A stretch of DNA of 64,000 nucleotides from CAYUQT01 sp964446835 (GTDB lineage: Bacteria > Planctomycetota > Phycisphaerae > UBA1845 > JAFGLZ01). The first letter of the stretch is position 1. Every line of letters starts with the position of its first letter. The DNA is taken from positions 62,001 to 126,000 of the forward strand of contig CAYUQT010000017.1 in the NCBI GenBank assembly GCA_964446835.1. Reading direction: 5' to 3'. Made by a program: the position numbers and the translations under genes. The notes beneath the pieces were generated by a model, which made no database searches, was not told the origin of the DNA, and saw only the letters and a program-made list of their open reading frames with translations. Shown piece after piece: positions 9,274 through 18,969 of this stretch.

Positions 9274-12249
9274 CTACTCCACGCGAGCTTTCAACAACAC
9301 GCACTCCCCGCCCAGCAGTTCCAGCCTCAACATCCCTCCGGAAACCGCAGTCGATCCGACCCGCCCCTCAACCCCCACCGATTCGGCCCGAAGCCCTCGG
9401 ACCCAGTGCCCCGGATTCAGAGCGGCCGCGACATCGCGCGTCGACATCAGATGCACGCTCCCATCATCCCAGGCGAGCATCATATTCGTCGGACGATCTG
9501 TGCGATATACAAGCTCCGGTGAATTCCATGCCGCATCGCCGATGAACAACGATCGCGGCCCCCTGAACACATACGACACCCCGATCGGGCTGTCGGATGG
9601 ACGAACTTCCAGACGACCGACCAGGCCCTCCCGGTCGATGTACTGACGAAGAAACCGTAACCCGTGCGCGATGGACTTCGGACGGCCTCCAACCGAACCA
9701 TCGTACGCGTACAGCCCCTGCCCCGACTGATACAACCGCTCCGCCTCCGGGATCCAGGGAACGTTGAATCTCATTATCGCCACAGGCCAATCTGTCAGGC
9801 ACCACTTCATGCAGCCGTCGTAGCCCTGGGAAAGGGCATACAGATAATGCATCATCTCACCCACACTGGACGCATCCTCATCCAGATATCCCTGCGCCAC
9901 CCGCATCCCATTCGAGCACCCGAACTCACCCAGTGTGATCGGCTGCCCGGGCCACACACGTGCCAGCCGGTCCAGTGTCGTCAGATCGCGCAGTACCCCC
10001 TCGCGCGAACCTGGTACCTCATAGACGTGTTGAGAGACGAAATCCAGACGCCGATTCGCCGGCAGGCATGACAACGCCGTGTTGTATCCCACCGTGATCA
10101 AACGCTGAGGGTCCTCCGCACGAATCGCATCCACCTGAAACCGGATCCATGCATCGAACGTATCGTTCACGACTCCTATGAACTCCCGGGCCCCGGCATC
10201 GCTCGGAAGGGCATCGACCAGCCCCTCGAAACTCGTGTAGCCTCCCAGACGAAACCGCTCCCGATAGCGGTCCCACATCGAATACGCCGCATAGAGCTGC
10301 CGAGCGTCCGACTCGTTGAGCCATTTGTGCATCTGTGGCCAGGGCGGACGATTGCGTACGCACGTCTCGACCCATGCGGTATCGTACTGGCCGGCAAACG
10401 TCTCAAAGGGTCTACGATCGAGAATCGCAGCCTTGCGTCCGTCGATTGTGATGCCGCCGACCGTCCCGATGTGCGGCTCGTTCATCAGGTCGTAGCCCAT
10501 GACCATAGGTTCATCCTTGAACACTCGAACGGCCTTCATGATTCGGGCCAGAACCTCCTTCCTCGTGTATACGTCCGGACCCAGGTGAAGAAGCAGATAG
10601 ATCCCGTATCGCCGAGCCAGCTCCCGTACGCTGGCGACTCGGGTCGGATCGTTCTCGACGCCGAACAGCCAGAATCGCAGGATGTTGATGCCTGCATCGC
10701 GGGCCTTTCGGAAATCATCCTCCATGAGGTGGACATCGAACAGATCCCCACCCAGGTAGCACTTGCGGTCGAACGGACCGATGTAATTGCCACCCACCAT
10801 GAAGAACCGCCGGCCGTCCGCGTGCAGGATGTGTCGACGATCCGCACTCAGACGCAGCATGCCTGAGGGTGCCGCCGTCGTCAGCGACAGACGGTCCGAG
10901 CGAGACTGCCGATCGATCGATTGCGCCCGGGTTGCCAGCCCACCTTGCGCCATTCGCCTCATCGCCGCAATCAGCACACGGTCGAAGAGCGGACTCGCAT
11001 AGAACGATTCCGACCAGGGCCCGAACAGAAGCCAGGCAGACCCCGCACACCCCCCTGCATAGTGAATCACGAGGCCGGAAGCCCATCCACAACGACGACC
11101 GTGTCCGTCAATCGCCTCCAGTAGCGGCACAAATACCGACTGCGCAGGCAGGGCGACGGCCAGCGCCGAATGGCCCTCCAATCCCGAGACCTCCGATCCC
11201 AGGGGCTCCACGAGGTCCTGTCCCGCGGCGGTCTGAATTCGGGTGACACCACGAAACGCATCGGTCTCATCCCTGACCAGTGTGTCCAGCATGCATTCAC
11301 CCGCTGCCCCCAGTCCTTCGGGCACATCGGCGTGACACATCCCCACCTCATCGACCCAGAGCGTGTGATCCCCCGCCGCCTGCCCCGTCAGCCAATACGC
11401 CAGGCCGAAGGAAATCCGGGCCACCCTCGACATGTCCAGCCGGTCGCCGGCACCGCCCCGATTCGCAGGCGACCCGTCCTTCCAGAATCTGAAACGTGCT
11501 GCCGGAATGACGTACGCTCTCCACTCCTGGCCCATCCTCACGACATGAACCCATCGGGTCCCATCCTGCTCCTGAAGCTCAACCTCCATCTCCGGCGTGT
11601 TCGGCGTCGACCGGGCCCAGAACCGAAGGATGTTCGCGCCGGCTTCCGGGCGCACCCCCCACTCAGCGGTTCGCGTCTCCCACCCCTCCGAAAAGCCCTT
11701 CAACGACATTCGCATGCAACGGCCGATGCGGCCCGCATCCGTATCGACCCCCGCCGTACGCGATGCGAAGGAGGTGTTTCGCCACCAGCCGGCCACCCCG
11801 TCTTCGAAGTTGAATCGTACCGGACCGCCATCTGCCGAACCGATGGCCTGTTCAATCTCTCGCCACGAAGACCATCGTCCATGGTACTTCCACAGTGGCT
11901 CGCTCAGCGATGGCCCCTCCAACAAGACAAGGTGCCCACCCTTCTGGACGAACCGGAGAAGCATTGACCCTCCCGCAGCCGGATAGCAGCGACTGTGAGG
12001 AATCACAAGAAGGTCAAACAGATCACGATTGAATTGGGATTCGTCGATCAGATCATCGCATGAAACCATGCGCACCGAGAAGCCGGCGCCCGCTAGCAGC
12101 GCCGCAATCCGGTCGCTCCGGCCCGCGGCCACCTGGAGAACCGCGATTCTCGTGATACGCATCGTCGCGACACTCGGCGCCGTCGATGGAGCGGCGCCGA
12201 AAGCCGCACCGATCCACACAACCGCAGCCGCCGTCGATGACAAGGTCAT
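9274..12249 (-). CDS. Large secreted GH5-like (clan GH-A) glycosidase
   Basis: A 991-residue exported protein with a signal peptide at ~1-20. Residues ~32-115 look like a flavodoxin/ThuA-like or glutamine-amidotransferase-like Rossmann domain. A carbohydrate-binding-like beta-sandwich follows at ~145-305. The catalytic TIM barrel (~470-880) has GGNYIGPFDR, the acid/base motif LMNEP with Glu591 and the nucleophile motif LGEFG with Glu776, the two-glutamate pattern of retaining clan GH-A enzymes such as GH5 endoglucanases and mannanases. A C-terminal beta domain ends the protein. It starts 29 bases after the htrA-like gene and precedes the LamG/GH27-36-like gene, suggesting one minus-strand transcript. 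Substrate unknown. Confidence 0.85.
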   Translation of the reverse strand: MTLSSTAAAVVWIGAAFGAAPSTAPSVATMRITRIAVLQVAAGRSDRIAALLAGAGFSVRMVSCDDLIDESQFNRDLFDLLVIPHSRCYPAAGGSMLLRFVQKGGHLVLLEGPSLSEPLWKYHGRWSSWREIEQAIGSADGGPVRFNFEDGVAGWWRNTSFASRTAGVDTDAGRIGRCMRMSLKGFSEGWETRTAEWGVRPEAGANILRFWARSTPNTPEMEVELQEQDGTRWVHVVRMGQEWRAYVIPAARFRFWKDGSPANRGGAGDRLDMSRVARISFGLAYWLTGQAAGDHTLWVDEVGMCHADVPEGLGAAGECMLDTLVRDETDAFRGVTRIQTAAGQDLVEPLGSEVSGLEGHSALAVALPAQSVFVPLLEAIDGHGRRCGWASGLVIHYAGGCAGSAWLLFGPWSESFYASPLFDRVLIAAMRRMAQGGLATRAQSIDRQSRSDRLSLTTAAPSGMLRLSADRRHILHADGRRFFMVGGNYIGPFDRKCYLGGDLFDVHLMEDDFRKARDAGINILRFWLFGVENDPTRVASVRELARRYGIYLLLHLGPDVYTRKEVLARIMKAVRVFKDEPMVMGYDLMNEPHIGTVGGITIDGRKAAILDRRPFETFAGQYDTAWVETCVRNRPPWPQMHKWLNESDARQLYAAYSMWDRYRERFRLGGYTSFEGLVDALPSDAGAREFIGVVNDTFDAWIRFQVDAIRAEDPQRLITVGYNTALSCLPANRRLDFVSQHVYEVPGSREGVLRDLTTLDRLARVWPGQPITLGEFGCSNGMRVAQGYLDEDASSVGEMMHYLYALSQGYDGCMKWCLTDWPVAIMRFNVPWIPEAERLYQSGQGLYAYDGSVGGRPKSIAHGLRFLRQYIDREGLVGRLEVRPSDSPIGVSYVFRGPRSLFIGDAAWNSPELVYRTDRPTNMMLAWDDGSVHLMSTRDVAAALNPGHWVRGLRAESVGVEGRVGSTAVSGGMLRLELLGGECVLLKARVE

Positions 12250-12278
12250 CCCACACGGTTCCCCGGGCGTCGCTGCCG

Positions 12279-13457
12279 CTATCCCTCCGCCTTCAGTTGA
12301 ACGCGGTACTCCTTTCGCTGATCGTCGCGAACCGCCGTCACCACCACGACATCCCCCACCTTGTGAGAGGCCAGGATCCGCTGGAGATCATCGATACTCT
12401 GGACCGCCTTGCCGTCGATTGCCACGATGAGATCACCCAGAACCATCTCTCCGGCCTCATCCTGGCTGATACCTCGCATCCCCGCCTTGGCCGCCGGTCC
12501 CCCGGGCAGAACCTTGGCGATCAGAACCCCCTTGAGCTTCAATTGCCCATGCGTCACGTTGTCTCGCACGAGCGAGACGCCCATTACCGGACGGACGATA
12601 CGCCCGTTTCGGATGATCTCCGGTACCACACGGTTTACTGTGTCGACCGGAACTGCGAAGCCCACCCCCGCGCTGACCCCGGACGGGCTGGCGATCGCCG
12701 TGTTCACACCAATCAGACGCCCCGCGCTGTCCAGAAGCGGACCACCGCTGTTCCCCGGATTGATCGCCGCATCGGTCTGAACCACATCCTCGATCACCCG
12801 CCCCGTCATCGCCTGAATCTGCCGCCCGAGGGCGCTGACGATTCCCGTCGTCAGCGTCTGGTCCAGCCCAAACGGGTTGCCGATCGCGAACACCCGCTGA
12901 CCTACCTGAAGGTCCTTCGATACGCCGATCAGAATCGGCTTGAGCTGCTCGCGAGGTGCGTCGATCGTCAGAACTGCCAGATCGTCGTCCGGAGAGGCAC
13001 CCACGAACTTCGCCGAATACTGGCTGCGATTCGCCAGCGTGACCGTCACGACATTGCTTCCCTCGATCACATGGAAGTTCGTGACGATGTGTCCCTGATC
13101 GTCCCAGATGAAGCCCGATCCCGTCCCGCGGGGGATCTCCATCATGTTCAGACTGAACGCATCGCGCCGGCGCACGCCCGTGGTCACGTACACCACGCTC
13201 CCGGACGCGACCCGGAACAAATCGATGTTGCTCTTCTCCTCATCCGTCAGGTTCCCCCGAGGCGTCACAGGTCGTGACTCGGCATCTCGATCGCGCAGAA
13301 CTCCGGTCCTGCGATACTGCTGCCACGAGTACACCATCGCCATCACGACCACCAGCAGCAAGAGAATCACCAACCGCAGGCTGGGCCCCCTCGGTGTCAC
13401 ACCGTACGGCGGGGGATATCCACGCGGTATGCCGTCACCGGATTCCCACGAATTCAT
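12279..13457 (-). CDS. htrA: HtrA/DegP-family membrane-anchored serine protease with one PDZ domain
   Basis: A 392-residue trypsin-like protease for periplasmic protein quality control. I chose the ATG at 13457, with a GGGG motif upstream, rather than the in-frame position at 13535. Residues ~27-43 form a single transmembrane anchor. The catalytic triad is complete: His129 (TNFHV), Asp159 (DDDLAVL) and Ser237 (NPGNSGGP). One PDZ domain covers ~285-385, so this is the DegS-like one-PDZ architecture. It lies downstream of the EF-G-like gene and directly upstream of the two large glycosidases, where it may assist folding or turnover of exported proteins; that link is inference. Confidence 0.93.
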   Translation of the reverse strand: MNSWESGDGIPRGYPPPYGVTPRGPSLRLVILLLLVVVMAMVYSWQQYRRTGVLRDRDAESRPVTPRGNLTDEEKSNIDLFRVASGSVVYVTTGVRRRDAFSLNMMEIPRGTGSGFIWDDQGHIVTNFHVIEGSNVVTVTLANRSQYSAKFVGASPDDDLAVLTIDAPREQLKPILIGVSKDLQVGQRVFAIGNPFGLDQTLTTGIVSALGRQIQAMTGRVIEDVVQTDAAINPGNSGGPLLDSAGRLIGVNTAIASPSGVSAGVGFAVPVDTVNRVVPEIIRNGRIVRPVMGVSLVRDNVTHGQLKLKGVLIAKVLPGGPAAKAGMRGISQDEAGEMVLGDLIVAIDGKAVQSIDDLQRILASHKVGDVVVVTAVRDDQRKEYRVQLKAEG

Positions 13458-13554
13458 GCTCGTACCCCAGAAAAAAGACCGCCGGACGGCGATCGCACGC
13501 GAACACCGGGCAGCGGTCGAATTCGACACTCTCACGACCTGAATGGGTGAACCG

Positions 13555-15594
13555 CTATTTGTTTTCCTTCGCCTTCTGAGCGGCAGCCACCACCTGTTGC
13601 TGGACGTTGCCCGGAACCTGTTCGTAGTGGCTCAGTTCCATAGAGTAGCTCCCCTGCCCCTGACTCAGCGAAGACAAGCGGCTGTTGAAGTCCGCAACCT
13701 CAGACAGCGGCGCTTGAGCCCGGATCACGGCCATGTTCCCCGGCAACGAATCTTGCCCCTGCGGCCGACCTCGTCGGCTGGCCAACTCGCCCTGAACGTC
13801 ACCCACAAACTGTGTCGGAATCGTCACCTCCATGTTGACGATCGGTTCCAGCAGAACGGGCTTCGCACGAGCGAAGGCCTCCTTGAAGGCCTCACGCCCC
13901 GCCACCTGGAACGCAATGTCCTTGCTGTCGACCGGGTGAGTCTTGCCGTCGATCAACCGCACCCGAACCTGCGTCACCGGACACCCGGCAATAACACCTT
14001 CCTTCATAACCGACTGAACACCCTTGTTCACGCTCGGACGGAAAGGCTGGTCGATCGCACCGCCGAAAATCTCATCGACAAACTCGTACTGGATGTTCGG
14101 ATCGTTCGTCGGCTCGATGCTGATCACAACCTTCGCGTACTGACCCGCGCCGCCCGTCTGCTTCTTGTGCGTATACTCGACATCCTTCACCGCTACCGTC
14201 ACGGTTTCCTTGTACGGAATCTTCGGGGCCTTCGTCTCCACCTCCAGTTTGAAATACCGCTTCATCCGCGACAGGATCGACTGAAGCTGAAGGTCCTGCA
14301 TCCCCTTGATCACCAGCTCGTTCGTGTTCGGGTCACGCTCTGCAACGAAACAGGGGTCCTCATCGCAGAACCGTGCCAACGCCCCGCTCACTTTGTCCGC
14401 GTCGCTGCGGGTCTTCGGCTCGATTGCCAGGGCAAACATCGGTGTCGGTACCGACGGAATATCGACTCGTCCCGGCATGCCGGCATGCAGCATGTCGCCG
14501 ATCTTCAGATCGAGCTTCGCAGCGGCCACAATGTCGCCCGCTATCGCCGTATCGATCTCGCTGTGCTCCGCCCCTTGAAACTTGTGCAGAGCCCCCATCC
14601 GCTGCCCGCGCCGATCATCCCCCACCTGAAGGGAGCTGTCACCGGCCAGCTTGCCCGAGAACACACGGAACACCGAATACTTGATGTTGCTCTTCGGATC
14701 TACGCTGATCTTGAAGACCTGGCAAACCGTCGGACCGGAGGGATCCGGCTTCAGCACCGTCTCCTCAACGCTGTCCCCTTCGCCGGACTTCAGAATACGC
14801 TGCTTGCCTTCCAAGGGAGAGGGCATGTAGCTCGCTATCACATCGAGCAATTCCTTGATGCCAACCTCATCTCGAGCATCCGTGAACAGAATCGGCACCA
14901 GCGTCCCGCCCGCGATGGCCTTGCTCACCGCCCCCGTCAGCTCCTCCGGCGAGAGCTCCCCGCCGAAATACTTCTCCATCAAGGCCTCGTCGGCACCCAC
15001 GACCCCCTCGACGGCCGCTGTGTGCGCCTCGCCCACGTCTCCGAAGTCGGCCTCCCCCGATTCATTCGAGAACACATCGATGACCGCCTGACCGCCCTGC
15101 GTCGGCAGGTTCATCGGAATACACTCACGCCCGAAGCACTCTTGCACCTGCTTGATCAGCTCGGGAAGATTCACGTTCTCGGCATGAATCTTGTTGATCA
15201 CAATCGCCCTCGCCAGACCGAACTCCTTGGCCTTGTCCATCATCCGACGCGTGTTCACCTCGATCCCCGACGTGGCCGACACCACACACACCGCCGTCTC
15301 AACGCCTATCAGCGATGAAATCGCCGGCCCCACGAACGAGGGCGCTCCCGGGGTTACCACAATGTTGATTTCTTTGCCCGCATGCTGAACGTGAAGAAGA
15401 TGAGAATCGACACTGCACGCTCGTTCCTTTTCCTCTTCCAGATAGTCCAACACCGACGTGCCGTCGGCAACGCTCCCCAAACGGTTGCTGATTCCGCACG
15501 TGTGCAAAACGGCTTCCCCCAGCGAAGTCTTCCCCGAGCCGCCATGTCCCACCAGTGCGATGTTCCGAATGTCCGCAGTGCCGTAACCAGGCAT
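13555..15594 (-). CDS. EF-G-like translation factor paralogue with altered GTPase motifs
   Basis: A 679-residue protein with the full EF-G domain order: G domain (~1-270), domain II (~290-390), domains III-V to the end, including the REAFKEAF helix and RRGRPQG-type domain V region. The P-loop is GHGGSGKT (~16-23). The G3 motif, normally DTPGH or DTPGY, reads VVTPGAPS, so the Mg-contacting Asp and the catalytic His/Tyr are gone. G4 NKxD reads NKIH. It is therefore a divergent EF-G2-type paralogue, perhaps unable to hydrolyse GTP normally. ATG 15594 is chosen because GGGAG lies at proper spacing; ATG 15600 abuts that motif. It is divergent from the propeller protein gene. Confidence 0.88.
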   Translation of the reverse strand: MPGYGTADIRNIALVGHGGSGKTSLGEAVLHTCGISNRLGSVADGTSVLDYLEEEKERACSVDSHLLHVQHAGKEINIVVTPGAPSFVGPAISSLIGVETAVCVVSATSGIEVNTRRMMDKAKEFGLARAIVINKIHAENVNLPELIKQVQECFGRECIPMNLPTQGGQAVIDVFSNESGEADFGDVGEAHTAAVEGVVGADEALMEKYFGGELSPEELTGAVSKAIAGGTLVPILFTDARDEVGIKELLDVIASYMPSPLEGKQRILKSGEGDSVEETVLKPDPSGPTVCQVFKISVDPKSNIKYSVFRVFSGKLAGDSSLQVGDDRRGQRMGALHKFQGAEHSEIDTAIAGDIVAAAKLDLKIGDMLHAGMPGRVDIPSVPTPMFALAIEPKTRSDADKVSGALARFCDEDPCFVAERDPNTNELVIKGMQDLQLQSILSRMKRYFKLEVETKAPKIPYKETVTVAVKDVEYTHKKQTGGAGQYAKVVISIEPTNDPNIQYEFVDEIFGGAIDQPFRPSVNKGVQSVMKEGVIAGCPVTQVRVRLIDGKTHPVDSKDIAFQVAGREAFKEAFARAKPVLLEPIVNMEVTIPTQFVGDVQGELASRRGRPQGQDSLPGNMAVIRAQAPLSEVADFNSRLSSLSQGQGSYSMELSHYEQVPGNVQQQVVAAAQKAKENK

Positions 15595-15902
15595 GATCAT
15601 CTCCCACCGAGTCGTTCTACACACCGAAGGCCGTCACTCGACCCATTGTCAAGACCCCTTATTCTACAACTACGCTGCGTCGCGCCAAGCGGTTTTTTGC
15701 ACTTCCCCCTCCTGCCCAATCCTGAGAAGCAAGGAAAGCAGACCTCCTGGCGCTCCGCCCCCGCTCATCATGCTCCCCACCGACCGGGCGTCGACGAACC
15801 TCCCTCCAACATCCCAGCAGTCCTCCGGCGTCACCCATTACCGGTCGCCGTTTTCCGCCAGAGGTCTTCGGGCAAACACGTCGATCTGACGATAATTATT
15901 TA
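15595..15902. other. Divergent intergenic region between the EF-G-like gene and the propeller-protein gene
   Basis: About 308 bases. It holds a good promoter for the leftward EF-G-like gene (listed). The last ~20 bases before 15903 are markedly AT-rich (ATAATTATTTA) and lack a ribosome binding site, so the rightward gene may be translated from a short or leaderless message. Nothing else was seen. Confidence 0.55.
15661..15688 (-). promoter_or_regulatory. Sigma70-type promoter for the EF-G-like gene
   Basis: On the minus strand TTGGCG (15688-15683) and TAGAAT (15666-15661) are separated by 16 bases, close to the housekeeping consensus. It lies about 67 bases before the EF-G-like start. A TTGACA nearer the gene has no matching -10 element. 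Confidence 0.5.
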
Positions 15903-18788
15903 ATGAAAATGCTCAACCAAGCTGCCGACCTCCTGGCCCAAATGGCTCCCTGCTTCGCCACTCTGCCGCGACACGCGAGGACATTCTCACTCGCCGTCTT
16001 CCTAGGACTCCTTCAGTACACACACGCCGACAACCCTGCCGTCTATCACTACGGCCGATGGGTCCCCATGGGCCCGGGAGTAGGCATCAATGTGCAGTTC
16101 ATGGCCGTTCACCCGACAGATCCGAACACCGTCATTTGTACCAGTGACGCTTCAGGAGTGAATCTGACGTGTGACGCAGGCAGAAGTTGGGTAATGGCCA
16201 ACAGGGGGCTCGTGGGAGGAGGCGCTTATGCACGCCCTGCCAATCGAACCGGTGACGTCTATTACTGCGCCGGGCGACCCAATGCCGCCGTCAAATGGGA
16301 CCCCATCGATCCCAACTATGTCCTCTCCACCTGTTGGGCTCATCTCGTCCGGGGACGCCTCAAGCCGGGTTCGCCACCCGGAATCTCCTGGGAAATCAGG
16401 GGCAATCTCCCGCCGACGTTCTCAGCCTACGTCCTGGACATCTGTTTTGATCCCGCCCCAGACCCCGCGAACACCGGCGAGGCGAAGCTCTTCTACCTGG
16501 TCGATGGAAGCGGGCGGGTAGCCTTCACCCATGACGGAGGCCATACCCTGACCGGAGTCGCACGCATCCCATTCTCCGACAAGGCATCCTTCCGCGGGTT
16601 ACAGAACCCGATTCTCGCCGTCGATCCCTATAGTCCTCGCAATGCCAGGAGGCTCCTGGCGGCCTGTCCGGCAGAAACGTGGATCGCCTGGGGAATACAC
16701 AACCAGACGCGCCCCGACGACCCCGCCAACCGCCCCGTAGAGCCCAGGGCCTTCTGGAAATGGGATGCCCCGCACAACCCAGGACCCATGACATCCGGAC
16801 TCGACCCGAACAACCCGGGGGCCAACGGCATTGTTCTCATCGACGGTGGCGCACCGGACACATGTCGTGCCGTGCTGGCCGCTGACAACTCGCGAGAGAA
16901 ACTGGGCGGTATCTACACCAGAGCGAACCTGGCAGATGCCCCTTGGGTCCTCCGGTTCCTTGACGCCAAAGGCAGAGCCTTCTTCGACGTCAAGCGGTAT
17001 ACCCCTACGTCTCTCGTCGTCGATCCCTCGGATCCCAACCTCGCCTATCTCATAGGTCCCCAACACGGTTGGCATTTCAGAGCTGGCGTCTATCGGGGAT
17101 TCAACCTCTTCGCCGACAACCCTAATCAGTCCTGTTTCGACGCCCCCCTCGACCCCTGTAACCCCGATTGCATCCGATTGGGCCACTCCCTCACCGGATC
17201 GCTGGTCATAGATGGGTGGTGCCTCGATCTCGCCCGTTCCGATCCCAACACCCTCTACGCCTCCTTTGACAGCATCGGAGTCATCAAGTCCAACAATGTG
17301 CGATCCCCAAGGCCGTCCTGGACCATACTCGATACCCAGCGAGGCTCTTCCACGGAAGATACCTGGTCGCACCGCGGCATGATGGCCTGCCACGTCTTCT
17401 CGGTGATACTTGCCCCACGTGATCCCAACACCTTCTACATGGGTATGAACGACTACTTGGGCAGTTGGAAGACCGAAGATGGAGGCAGGTCTTTCCGAAA
17501 GTTCCTCGCCCTGAGCTGGCCTCTGTCTCGCTGCTCGCCCAGTGTCCTGACCTACAAGACGGCGAATCGTGTCAACACCCAGTGGACAACATGGTTCGCA
17601 CTCGCAGGCAGCTCCCAAATGGCCAAAGACCCGGCCGACCCCAACGCCTCGCCCAACAACTTCTGGACAACGACCCAGCAATCAGAGGTCGTCTCCGGAA
17701 TCGTCCACCCTCACGACCCGAACCACGCCTGGTTTGTCACCCTCAAACTTCCCCAGATGTGCAGTCTTGTCCTCAAGACAACCGATGGAGGCCGAAGCCT
17801 GACCATCGTCCAGCCCGACAACGCGTACTGGCCTTGGAACCCCCGCCAGCCGGGCGGTGTAGACCCCAACGACCCCAACACGTGCCCTCTACCGAGAGTC
17901 CGCAGATACTTCTACCAGATGGCAGCCGATCTTGACCGCAAGACGCTCTACCTGGCTGCCGGTGCCGAGGGAGTCCTGAAGTCCACCGACGCCGGCGACT
18001 CCTGGTCCGTCTGCCTGAACGCGCAAGACCCCAATATTCTGAACCGCCTCGACTACGATCCCCAGGCCTTCGGCTGGCCGGACCCCTCAAGGAGCCAGGA
18101 CCCCAACTTTCCAAGGTCTCCGCACTTCCTCACGATCGGTGTCGCACCGACGGACCCCAATGTCATCTATGCCGCGACAGGTACCGCGGGCTGGTTCTAT
18201 GCCCGGAACTTCAACACCTGCGGATATGTCTATCGATCTCGAGACGCCGGCCGAACATGGACCCGAGCCAGCGCCCTGGACGGCGCGAGTCCTCAGAACA
18301 GTGCATTCCATCACGCCGACCGCATCAAGAAGCTCGTCGTTCATCCCATCGACCCGCGATGGGTTGCCGTCGCTGTCGAGAACCTCGCCTCCAACGAGGC
18401 TCCTGCACCCTCCCGAAGCGGCGTATGGCTCTCCCGAGACGGCGGCGACTCCTGGACCAAGCTGTTCCCTACCGATCGATCCCCCTACCTCGCCGCCAAC
18501 TGCACCTCCGTCTCCTTCGACGGCACCAATCCCAACAACATCTACTGGACCGTCAGCGAACAGTTCGTGCTCGATCCCCGAAAAGTCCCTCGCCCCGGTG
18601 TCTATCTAAAACGAGGAAAAGCCGAACCCCAGATGCTCGGAGACCCAGCCTGCGATGATCCCATGCACCCTGACTACTCCATCGCCAGCGTAGTCAGCCA
18701 ATACTACTGCCTGGAAGTCCACCCCAAGACGGGAGACCTCTACCTCGGCACACCCGCGGGAGCCTTCCACCGTCCCAAGGACCGCTGA
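15903..18788 (+). CDS. Large secreted Asp-box (BNR/sortilin-like) beta-propeller protein
   Basis: A 961-residue exported protein with a hydrophobic stretch at ~27-41 acting as signal peptide. At least seven Asp-box turns S/T-x-D-x-G-x-S/T-W/F are visible: TCDAGRSW, THDGGHTL, TEDGGRSF, TTDGGRSL, STDAGDSW, SRDAGRTW and SRDGGDSW. This is the VPS10/sortilin/GH74-type propeller pattern, often two stacked propellers. The tripeptide DPN recurs about a dozen times, usually at the blade position HPxDPNxxY. The absence of recognised GH74 catalytic residues makes a binding or structural role as likely as xyloglucan hydrolysis. No ribosome binding site is visible before the ATG. It immediately precedes the secretion-like block and could be one of its substrates (inference). 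Confidence 0.82.
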   Translation: MKMLNQAADLLAQMAPCFATLPRHARTFSLAVFLGLLQYTHADNPAVYHYGRWVPMGPGVGINVQFMAVHPTDPNTVICTSDASGVNLTCDAGRSWVMANRGLVGGGAYARPANRTGDVYYCAGRPNAAVKWDPIDPNYVLSTCWAHLVRGRLKPGSPPGISWEIRGNLPPTFSAYVLDICFDPAPDPANTGEAKLFYLVDGSGRVAFTHDGGHTLTGVARIPFSDKASFRGLQNPILAVDPYSPRNARRLLAACPAETWIAWGIHNQTRPDDPANRPVEPRAFWKWDAPHNPGPMTSGLDPNNPGANGIVLIDGGAPDTCRAVLAADNSREKLGGIYTRANLADAPWVLRFLDAKGRAFFDVKRYTPTSLVVDPSDPNLAYLIGPQHGWHFRAGVYRGFNLFADNPNQSCFDAPLDPCNPDCIRLGHSLTGSLVIDGWCLDLARSDPNTLYASFDSIGVIKSNNVRSPRPSWTILDTQRGSSTEDTWSHRGMMACHVFSVILAPRDPNTFYMGMNDYLGSWKTEDGGRSFRKFLALSWPLSRCSPSVLTYKTANRVNTQWTTWFALAGSSQMAKDPADPNASPNNFWTTTQQSEVVSGIVHPHDPNHAWFVTLKLPQMCSLVLKTTDGGRSLTIVQPDNAYWPWNPRQPGGVDPNDPNTCPLPRVRRYFYQMAADLDRKTLYLAAGAEGVLKSTDAGDSWSVCLNAQDPNILNRLDYDPQAFGWPDPSRSQDPNFPRSPHFLTIGVAPTDPNVIYAATGTAGWFYARNFNTCGYVYRSRDAGRTWTRASALDGASPQNSAFHHADRIKKLVVHPIDPRWVAVAVENLASNEAPAPSRSGVWLSRDGGDSWTKLFPTDRSPYLAANCTSVSFDGTNPNNIYWTVSEQFVLDPRKVPRPGVYLKRGKAEPQMLGDPACDDPMHPDYSIASVVSQYYCLEVHPKTGDLYLGTPAGAFHRPKDR

Positions 18789-18969
18789 TTCATGACAATC
18801 CCACACAACGCATCGCGACCCTCGACAGCGCTTCGAGAGGGCAGGCAACCGCCCTCCGGTCCCCCCCAAAAGCCCTCTGGCGTTGTATCCCCAACAACAC
18901 TATCCTGTTGCGACCTATTTCCGGTCACTTGGGGACCGCGAAAAATGTCTCTGGAAGGAGTTGTGCCAT

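Noticed and set aside
13543..15318. Plus-strand open frame (591 codons) opposite the EF-G-like gene
   Set aside because: Arg/His-rich mirror frame of a clear EF-G-family gene.
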